Assembly: GCA_036939755.1 (NCBI GenBank)
Contig: JALLAZ010000537.1
Coordinates: 1 to 14,289 of the forward strand
Source: Stephanodiscus triporus
Lineage: Eukaryota > Bacillariophyta > Thalassiosirophyceae > Thalassiosirales > Thalassiosiraceae
Reading direction: 5' to 3'
DNA length: 14,289 nt
A program made the position numbers and the translations under genes. Shown piece by piece: positions 1 to 7,485 of the stretch; the stretch's first letter is position 1; every line of letters begins with the position of its first letter. The notes beneath the pieces were generated by a model. That model was given only the letters and a program-made list of their open reading frames with translations, did not search any database and was not told where the DNA came from.

Positions 1-540
1 GGACACAATGCTGGCCATTGAAAGTCTTGCATCTGAGAGTGATGTGTTTGTGGGTGTGTTTGTGGGTACCTACCTTAGTTGTTGGGTCATGACAACACTC
101 GCTGGGGTTCCAAAATCTTGTTCCGGAACTAAATTTTTAAAAAGTTCCAGGTTGTTGCAAGTAGTTTTGGAACTTAATAATATTTTAAACTTTCCAGAGG
201 TTTTCGAGATTTTTTAAAATCCATCGTTCCCGCCAGAAAGTGAGGCACGATATTACTCCCGTCAAAATATTTTTTGAAAATGGCGGGCTGCTACCAAACT
301 CGTCGGTTTCTCAGATAAACCAAATTTTCCCAGATATTTGAATTTGGTTTCGGAACGCACGTCAGATCCCTCCCCAACGTGCTACGGATTGCTACACCCA
401 AGAAAAGACTGTCGGGGGCAGGTGGGGGATTCTTAAAAAGAAAGGACACTAGTGCAATATTGTTGTTAAATCATTATTTCCTTACTAAATCGGCCCAGCA
501 GAGTATTCAGACAGGTAGATCATGTGTTTCCCTGTCGATT

Positions 541-620
541 GATATATGATACCCCTAATGGCAAATTGGCGCATCATTGTGTATGTGCGCCATATTTGCC
601 ATTATAGGTAACATAGTATC
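541..620. repeat. Long imperfect hairpin (fold-back repeat)
   Basis: The left arm (541-573) and right arm (586-620) are reverse complements along about 33 positions with only a few single-base bulges or mismatches, around a 12-nt loop (574-585). The inner 7 bp (TGGCGCA / TGCGCCA) and the block AATGGCAAAT / ATTTGCCATT pair perfectly. I see no clear target-site duplication. It could be a small MITE-like element or the template of a hairpin RNA. Confidence 0.75.
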
Positions 621-781
621 TTCACCAAAATAGTCGAACCTCTATTGTTACTCATCATATTTCTCGGCAACAGGATAGAATTGACGCGACACCTTGTTGC
701 CGGAGCTTGCCAACATGTTTTCGAAGAGGACTGTTGCTTGAACCGTCCCCATCTGCCTATTAGTGACGGAGATATTTGGGG

Positions 782-864
782 GGACAGCGATTGGTTTTGA
801 ATAAAAATAAACTACTTAATAAATTACCACTAGTTCTACAGGTGTAGGACAGCGGTTGGTTTTG
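782..864 (+). repeat. Pair of 18-bp direct repeats
   Basis: GGACAGCGATTGGTTTTG at 782-799 recurs at 847-864 with one A-to-G change. The two copies are 65 bp apart and lie 77-160 bp upstream of the possible start codon at 941, so they could be promoter elements of that candidate gene or the remains of a tandem duplication. Confidence 0.7.
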
Positions 865-940
865 GGTTGGTATCGGGGTAGTTTTGGGGGTGACACGTGA
901 TGTACCTAGGTGACGCTAAGTAAAAAAACACAACCCGACC

Positions 941-1715
941 ATGGCGGCCGCCGCCGTCCCACGGCCGCCACAGCAGTGCCCCACTCCTGGCACTGGGGCA
1001 CACAACAATCAGCCAATATGCTTCGCAACAGGTCTATGTTGTTAAATCTAGACAAAAATAACTTAATTTCTATTAACTATGCTACTAAACACACAGCGCG
1101 TCGGTGACGATGACGCGGTTGCAGGCAACGACGATACCTGCAGCTTCGTCTGGGGAGTTTACAGTGGTTTCGATGCAATCGACTCATTCTATGAGCCTAT
1201 TGGAAGCATCCCTTGGCTTGGTTCTGGCGGCAGCAGCAATTTCATCCTGTGTGGTACACTATGCTACGTAACTGTTGCAAAAACAATTTTTTGTAGTGCT
1301 TAACTTCTTTATAGAGAATGCTACGGTACAGTAAAGGGAGTTTTTTTGTTTGTGTGTGTTTTGTTATGTAGAGTAGGTAATTGTAGCATAAAATGTAGAA
1401 ACCAATCTGGCGCGAACCGTTTGCACGCCAGCCGGCCTTAAGTTATCGTAGAAAATAGGTACAAGTCTACGCACGCGTAGACTTGTACCAGATTTTTTTT
1501 TTTGCAACACAGTGTACCACACAGGATGAAAACCAGTCAACCGTAAGTATATTATGCTGTTGACCATGACATCTCTGCTCACCCTCCTTGCCGCTATCCA
1601 CCCCCCACCCCCCACCATCCACTCCTGACAGAACGACTACGAGGATGACTGGAAGTGGGGCCTTGGAACACTGTTGCTGTTGGGATTTGGTGGGTGTGTA
1701 CCAACAATTGGTTGA
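941..1715 (+). CDS. Candidate small spliced gene, predicted membrane protein of unknown function
   Basis: I do not recognise this protein. The model is built from splice signals and codon phase. Exon 1 is 941-1031: the ATG sits in a good context (ACCATGG) and the start reads MAAAAVPRPPQQCPTPG; it ends at CAG|GTCTAT. Exon 2 is 1125-1267 and ends at TAC|GTAACT. Exon 3 is a micro-exon, 1525-1542 (or 1513-1542), reading DENQST before a strong GTAAGT donor. Exon 4 is 1632-1715, after a pyrimidine-rich tract and CAG, and reads NDYEDDWK followed by a hydrophobic stretch WGLGTLLLLGFGGCVPTIG and a stop. All phases agree, giving about 111 or 115 residues with one C-terminal membrane segment. Doubts: the first donor is weak, and exon 2 has a second plausible frame (from 1144) that encodes a hydrophobic LGLVLAAAAISSCV segment. 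The gene might also continue into further exons. Transcript data would decide. Confidence 0.35.
1240..1531. repeat. Inverted repeat enclosing a putative intron
   Basis: A 21-bp perfect inverted repeat (left 1240-1260, starting TTTCATCCTG; right 1511-1531) is followed inward by a second matching block, GTTGCAAAAA at 1274-1283 and its complement at 1499-1508. The left arm has 13 extra bases (1261-1273) between the two blocks where the right arm has 2. The arms look like the terminal repeats of a roughly 290-bp non-autonomous element. No clear target-site duplication is visible. Confidence 0.7.
1458..1489. repeat. Perfect 15-bp-arm palindrome followed by T11
   Basis: GGTACAAGTCTACGC (1458-1472) is exactly complementary to GCGTAGACTTGTACC (1475-1489), with a 2-base spacer. 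A run of eleven T follows at 1493-1503. The shape resembles an RNA stem followed by a U-tract. It lies inside the putative intron 1268-1524 and near the centre-right of the larger inverted repeat at 1240-1531. A weaker stem, CTGGCG / CGCCAG, lies just upstream at 1407-1412 and 1426-1431. Confidence 0.85.
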
Positions 1716-3181
1716 TGGCTGGTGTCAGGAGATGTGAGAATGGTAATTTGGATACAAATATTGAAAATGACTAGCTTAGATCCAGCGTGGCAAACCAATT
1801 CGATTGATTCTCCATTTTGCTGAATTTGCACTCTGCACAAAGAGATAAATATTATTTCACGTCTTATCAACATTATTTATTTAATTACCAAGTCTCGCCA
1901 TCCGACTGGTGGTGCATCCATCATTTTTACAAAATGATCTTCTTTTTCACCACCACCTCCCTTCTCATTCACTGTCATCTTCTTCCTTTCATGGCCACAG
2001 CATTGAGTTGTTGCTATTGTCATATTCTCTATCGTCATTATCAGATGCAAACTTATTTTCCAACTGTTGCTGATGGTGCTGTTCCATGATTGATTAACTG
2101 TTGAGAGCCATCAATGACCAACAGCTAGGTGAGCAACTAAAGATGAGAATTTATTGATTCTATTTTATTGTGAACCTAGCGTTCAAGTTTATAACAGGAA
2201 AACCGTGAAACAAAACAAAAAACTGGCCCTTCATGTCACTTCAGGGGGGGGGGGAGCTTTTGTGGTATCATCATGCGATTTTTTTGTTCGTATGTAGCCC
2301 TTATTCTCGCTGCGCTTTGTCTGCACTACGTCATTACAGTTATATTATTGCCATGTGTCATAATTGCATTCTTTGTATGATGTCATGTCGTGTTGCTTGG
2401 TAATTATACAGGAAATACACCCTAGAATAACATACCTATTGTTATTATGGGGTACGACAATTGGCCTTGGCCGGGATGGTCACTCTCTTCATCCAAGGAG
2501 AGCCCAAACCCTATTCAAGATAATTAGTAACAGTTACTAGACTACGTTGTCAGGTCAGATAAGTTGTGGGATCAGTGGTTCTGTTCCCTCACACGCACGA
2601 GATCTTTGGTGATGTGTTTGTTCGGGACGTCAATAATGGTTGGCGAGGAATCCCTCAACTGGCTTCCCGCTCTGCTTCCTGAATTCCAACCGGAAGCAGA
2701 TGGCAAGTTACCGCCAGATTTTGTCTGTCCTCGGCCCGATTTCCTCAATTGCTGGCACCCCACTCCCAGACAGCTTCTTCAAGCCCTTGAAAATGACGAA
2801 GGGCGATGGACGATCAATGGATAGAATTGCTTCAAGATCACGTGATCTATCCCAAGGGCTGAGTTCCAAGCATTAGTGATTTGTTGTTTGATGATTGAAT
2901 TTCACGAAGAGATTTGCTGATTATTGAAGGGAAACACACACGGTTCACTCAGTGCTGGAATATGTCCCGGCAGGGATGTTTGATTTTTACTCGGCAAAAA
3001 CTAAGTTTTATATTATAAATCACCCATGGTTCGACTGTGTAATCCCTTGCACAAAGAATTGTTATTCATCATTGTTTCAGCGTTGCATCTCTCGATTGAC
3101 ATTAACTGTATACACAAGTTTACACAAAAGAAATGCCTCGATATTATTCTATCTCCAATAAGTTGGGAAGCTTAACTACTC
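1716..3181. other. Mostly AT-rich region with no identified gene
   Basis: I find no recognisable domain. An acceptor-like pyrimidine tract ending CCACAG lies near 1985-2000 but leads only to a short reading frame. A run of eleven G lies at 2244-2254. A 14-bp perfect palindrome containing CACGTG lies at 2835-2848. The 2564-2876 stretch is open in two overlapping frames and is described separately. The last part is the 3' flank of the minus-strand fusion gene that ends at 3182. Confidence 0.5.
2564..2876 (+). other. Unassigned coding-like patch, open in two frames
   Basis: One plus-strand frame (2564-2824) reads with codon choice like the window's real genes and includes PRPDFLNCWHPTPRQLL. A second frame (2637-2876; first ATG at 2700) includes GTPLPDSFFKPLKMTKGDG and ends in a stop at 2874-2876. 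Neither matches a family I know. It could be a terminal exon of an unrecognised gene, a remnant of a mobile element, or chance. Confidence 0.2.
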
Positions 3182-6146
3182 TCACTTTCCCTTGCAGCCA
3201 GGGGACTCGAGCCAAAATCCATGATCACTACTTACGTATCCCGTTCCCTTCCCACAAAGGTTCTTCCACCTCGAATGAGTCTCATCGATCAGGTCCATGG
3301 CCTCCTTGGCGCTTGTGGGTTCCTCGCTTGCCAGACTATTCTCTGCCTTGCCGTCAGACGTCTTGTACCGTTTCAACCAATCCTTGAGCCGTTCGATCAT
3401 ACCAGGCTTGAAACGCTCCAAATCGCCCATGGAATGGATGGAGCCGGCGTCGGGATCGCTCAATGCTATGCAAATGACCTTGTTGTCCATCTCACCCTCG
3501 TCAATAAGCTCGAGATGTCCAAGGACGCGACACGGCGTGATGCTGCCCATGTTCAACCGTTGCGATCCCACCTCCATGACGTCGAGCGGATCATTATCGC
3601 CACCGTTGCCCAAGGAATCCTTGAAATTTGGATCCTCCCACGTCTGAGGGATGAAGCCGTAGTTGAAAAACGTTGTGCCATACGTGTAGTATCGGGGGGA
3701 GCCATCCTTGTTCGAATCCTGACCGATGGGGTTACCGGGGAGTGCCTTTTGAACTTCCATCTTGGCCGTCATACGAAGGGGGATCTCTGTGATAAGATTG
3801 ATAACGTATTCGTCTCCCGACGACGGCTTCATTGGGATGTCGTGCCAAAAGCTATCGTAGTCCGAGGGCTTCAACTTGAAATCGAGGGTGCCAAACTTAC
3901 CCGATCCTATCGTGGACTTGCACGCGCCCGGATCGACACTGGGCCTAGACCACGGGATCCATCGACCGGCATCGATGTTGCGATAATAATCCACGACGAT
4001 TTCCCAACCCTTCGGTACCATGAATCCGCTGGGGACGCAATTGGCCTCGACAAGATCCGTCGGAATGTCAGTGGCGCTGCACGGGACCGCTCCATTGCGC
4101 GCCAAGAGCCTCATTTTCGACCCAGAAATGCTAATGAAATCGGAGGGACGTGAATCGTCGGGGACCTTCATGACGTTGTCCTTGATGTCGTACATGACCT
4201 TGACGAAGCTTAGCATCTTCATCAAGCCGATGCCCGGAGAGTTCCGGAGAACGTACCGTCCGTGATCGCCATCGTACAAATCGTCGTCCTTGTGGGCCAC
4301 GGCCAAACTGGAACCCTTCATCCCAGCGGGATCGCGTCCGACGACGAAGTACGACGCCCCGGCCGATCGACGGGATTTCGCGTGGAATATCACCTCGGTG
4401 GGACCTGCGTACACCATGGGCGCGGGCCAGATGGCCATGACGGTGCTGTCAGGATCAAGTCCTCCAGGATGCTTGAGACTGAGATGGGTTGGTGTGCGTA
4501 AGAATGATGAGATGAATCTTACGGAATATCATACCCACATTATTAATCGGACTCACCCGGAATTCAGCACCTCCTCGTGTTGCTTCACCCGTACGTCCAA
4601 CGGCACGTCGTCCTCCTTCGTCCATCCCCCCAGGGGGCTCAGCCACAGCACCGGCTTCTTGAACCCCTGCTCCTTCAGGTTCTCCCCCGCGCTCCGCATG
4701 AGGTAGGCGTGTCCCGCGTGCGTCGGATTGCGCGTCTGGAAGGCGTACACGGTATCCGCCCCCTTCTGCTTGAACTCTTCCATGAGCTCCGTAGTTGTCT
4801 TGCGCCACTTGTCGAGACCGTCGTTGTACTTGATCCGATCGAGCAATTCCACCTCGCCCCCGATGAGGTAGTCCCCCCCCCCGTATATCTGCTGAATGTA
4901 GGGATGTCCCGGGTCGATGACGCCGAACATACGAGTCACGATCTCCTCCTTCCGATTGGGATATATCTCCGGATCGCGCAGTATGGCGACGATGTTCCCC
5001 ATCTGTGTTGTCAACGCCACGGCCCTCGCGGACGACGACTCGATCGCCGACTTCGTGAACGACGTGCAGCTCAGGGTGATTGGCACGCTCATCGACACCC
5101 GATCGGCGGGACGGAATTCGCCGAACGTCTCGAAGTTGGTGGCCGTGGAGTGTATGTTCCCGTTCCCGGTTAGGTTGAACGGATCGACGAGGATGGAATT
5201 GAAGTGCAGCACCTCGAGGAGGGTGCCCTCCCTCATGAATCCCTTGAGGGGGGACGCCCAACCCTCCCCGATGGTCTGGAGCCAGTTGAGGTCGAGGTCG
5301 GTGATGAGCACCTTCGGCAACGTCATCGCCTCCTCCATCCTGGCGGCCCTGAGGTGCTCCGGCACGTGACGGTCGATTGCCTCGTCGCCGTCGGGGTTCG
5401 GCAGTCCCGGGGGGTTGAGCTTCGGCGCGCCCTGGAGTATCCCGTCCATCTCCAACCTTCGAAAGAGGATGTCGGCGCTCTGCTCGATCTCGAGCTCATG
5501 CGTCCTGAGCGTGATCTCCGGCTTCAACGGCGGCTCGTACGGATCGTCGATGCACGTGAAGTGCCGAAGCTCCCCGCTCTCGACCCTCGCGTACTGCCCC
5601 TTCGGGTCGCGCTTCTTCAATTCCTCCACGGGCACGTCGAGGAATATCTCGTAGAAGGGTATGCCCTGTTCCTCGTGTCGACGACGGACCATGTCCCTGT
5701 CCCCGCGGTACGGGCTTATCAAGCCAACGAGCGTGATGACACCGGCATCCGCGAACAACGTCGCCATCTCGCCCGTACGTCGGACCGATTCGGCGCGGTC
5801 CGCCTCCGAGAACGACAGATCGCGATTGATCCCCGTCCGCAGGTTGTCCCCGTCGAGTCGGTACACGTGCTTCCCGTACGCCTTGACGAGACGATCCTCG
5901 AGGGCCGACGCGATGGTGGTCTTGCCCGCGCCGGAGCATCCGGTCATCCACAGCGTCGCGCCCTTCTGCCCCAGCGCCGCGTATCGAGTGCGATGGGATA
6001 GGTGACAAGCGCTCTGGCTTTCGCCGTCGGACGCGGCCGAACACTCGATGATGTGGGGCGGGGTCGACGCGAGCGCCGCCGCGCGGAGGGCTCCCATGTC
6101 GACGCTGGCGGGGTCAACGCGTCCGTCGCAATCGCAGGACGAGTCG

Positions 6147-6182
<36 letters not shown>

Positions 6183-6744
6183 GACGCGGTGGAGGCGGGG
6201 GGGGACACCGGGATGACCGGTCCGTCGTCGACCGCGACTGCCTTGACGGAGGAGGCGGCCGTGCCCTCGGGCACGGTCGCGACGCCGACCCCGCCGACCG
6301 CCGTTGCGCCCTGTCCCATCCCTCCTCCCGCCGTGACCGCAACGACATTCCCCCCCGCCTGGGGACTGCGACTTAGAACGAACGTGATCGCTATCAGGAC
6401 GCATATCCCGACGAACATGGGCATGCGCTCGTTGACCTTCGCGGCCCTCTCGGCCTCGGCGGCGGCCTCGTGGGGAAGACGACGTCCGCCGTCGGGACCG
6501 CGTCCCTCCTCCTATTTATTTCGGCAAGTAGATACGATGGTTGAAGGATAATAATTGAACGTTATGAATTATTCATTGGCATTGGCACGAGAGGCGAAAC
6601 ACGGGACGTAGAAATGGGAGATGAGCGAAATATATTATCGTTGGGAGGGAGAAGAAGAAGAGGGGGGGAAAGAAAATATACCGAAAGAAGGAGGCGAATG
6701 GGGGACCTTACCACTGATAGGGGGGCGTAGGCGTATCGTGCCAT
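3182..6744 (-). CDS. APS kinase - ATP sulfurylase - inorganic pyrophosphatase fusion, membrane-anchored
   Basis: Makes PAPS from sulfate: ATP sulfurylase forms APS and PPi, APS kinase phosphorylates APS, and the pyrophosphatase removes PPi. The model has three exons: 6744-6712, 6511-4557 and 4478-3182, 1094 residues in all. A hydrophobic segment at about 41-58 (PMFVGICVLIAITFVLS) looks like a signal anchor, and a Ser-rich linker lies at about 121-137. APS kinase spans about 185-370, with Walker A GCSGAGKTT (202-210), DGDN and DDPYEPP. ATP sulfurylase spans about 385-830, with QTRNPTHAGH (603-612) and GRDPAGM (710-716). The family I pyrophosphatase spans about 845-1075, with WHDIPM, the DNDPLDV signature (957-963) and LIDEGEMDNK. 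The catalytic residues I can check are present. Domain order in the first two parts matches animal PAPS synthase. The first exon is inferred; if it is wrong, translation would begin at 6424 (Met41) and give 1054 residues with a signal-peptide-like start. The 3' end could instead use a GTAAGT at about 3216-3211. Confidence 0.93.
4479..4556 (-). other. Intron 2 of the sulfate-activation fusion gene (78 bp, phase 2)
   Basis: On the minus strand the donor is GG|GTGAGT and the acceptor CATCTCAG|TCTC. Splicing joins VKQHEEVLNSG to LKHPGGLDPDSTVMAIW, restoring the continuous ATP sulfurylase chain that otherwise stops at 4553. The split codon is GG|T (Gly663). Confidence 0.9.
6122..6182 (-). repeat. 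Trinucleotide repeat coding for a serine tract
   Basis: A (GAC)n run on the plus strand reads as TCG serine codons on the minus strand. It forms most of an 11-serine run and its Ser/Asp/Cys-rich flank in the linker between the membrane anchor and the APS kinase domain. Such runs are prone to length change between alleles. Confidence 0.8.
6512..6711 (-). other. Putative intron 1 of the sulfate-activation fusion gene (200 bp, phase 0)
   Basis: On the minus strand an 11-codon exon (ATG at 6744, MARYAYAPLSV) ends at GTG|GTAAGG. The acceptor AAATAG|GAGGAG brings the reading frame in at 6511, in phase with Met41 at 6424. The added segment reads EAAAEAERAAKVNER just before the membrane helix. The frame upstream of 6424 is open only back to the TAG of this acceptor and has no ATG, which fits an upstream start exon. 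Confidence 0.6.
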
Positions 6745-7485
6745 GGTGTTTGTTGTGGAAGCTGTTGGGTTATTAGTAGTATGGTGTTCGTTCTAGGAGC
6801 AAGAAGGGGAGGTGGTCCACGCGGGAGGCATGCACGCCGGCTTGCTGGGCCAAAAATAATAAAAAATCGAGTAATTTTGGCGCGGCAGCTTCAAGCACTT
6901 CGAACAGATCGAAAGTCGGTAGAATATCTAGCTAGTACGATAGTAATTTCAGTCCGAGCGGTCATAAATCTTTCGTGTGTGAGAGAAACGGTCATTACAA
7001 TTTCTTAAGATGTTTTTTTTTGTAAACGACGATAAGGACGAACGGACGTCTCGGTTTTGAGACAGTGGAAAACTTTAATAAGACTAACTAAGTACATACA
7101 TACTACTTTTCAATAAACAATTGACGCAAGCTAATGATCTGAGACGATATCTCCCCTGTAGAATATTTGATTTCATTTTGAAAACACTTGTTCCAATTAG
7201 ATATCGTTGTTACCTCAAAAGTACTTAGTAGAGTAGTAGGGTAACTATGTTGTACTCTTCTCTACCTAACATCGTATCGTAGGTAGTACTCTTTTATGCC
7301 AAGCAGGAAGGAGTATCGTAGATACCATCCATCATACCAGAACGCCGTTGCATGCAAGATCATGGCCGCCGTTGCATGACCCGCAAAATCGAAGACCATA
7401 ATATTGTACTCTAGAGGGTATCGTATGTACTAATATCCGGCATCAATCAACTACTATCATCATAAAACAACAACAGAGCAGAAGC
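6745..7485. promoter_or_regulatory. Divergent intergenic region between the PAPS enzyme and the CBM6-like gene
   Basis: The 741 bp between two start codons facing away from each other should contain both promoters. An 11-bp direct repeat, GCCGTTGCATG, lies at 7344-7354 and 7368-7378, about 110-140 bp upstream of the ATG at 7486; each copy contains TGCATG. A GACGTC palindrome lies near 7046. The stretch 7205-7335 is built from recurring TACTCTT and ATCGTA words. I see no clear TATA box and no gene. The short open frame at 6781-7008 has no features. Confidence 0.55.

Larger units (their letters stand above)
1..900. other. AT-rich region without a recognised gene, rich in small hairpins
   Basis: I see no convincing coding region here. 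The only open stretch (8-217) has no recognisable motif and runs through an A/T-rich segment. What the region does hold is repeated fold-back structure: an imperfect palindrome at 125-148 (GGAACT / AGTTCC ends), a hairpin with perfect 10-bp arms AAACCAAATT / AATTTGGTTT at 317-326 and 341-350, CCCGCCA / TGGCGGG at 229-235 and 281-287, and the long hairpin at 541-620. A near-exact 18-bp direct repeat lies at 782-799 and 847-864. This is the texture of decayed non-autonomous transposons, but I could not delimit any element. Confidence 0.5.

Noticed and set aside
1583..1612. G-quadruplex on the minus strand from the CCACCCCCCACCCCCCACC tract
   Set aside because: Only two long G-runs; more simply the pyrimidine-rich tract of the candidate acceptor at 1631.
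3181..3197. Plus-strand splice acceptor CTCACTTTCCCTTGCAG
   Set aside because: It looks strong but leads into the antisense of the pyrophosphatase C-terminus, where no plus-strand coding sequence is supported.
3221..4153. 310-codon plus-strand frame over the pyrophosphatase exon
   Set aside because: Opposite strand of a clearly conserved enzyme; no recognisable motif.
5204..6001. 265-codon plus-strand frame over the APS kinase/sulfurylase region
   Set aside because: Arg/Leu-rich shadow of GC-rich coding sequence, with no family resemblance.
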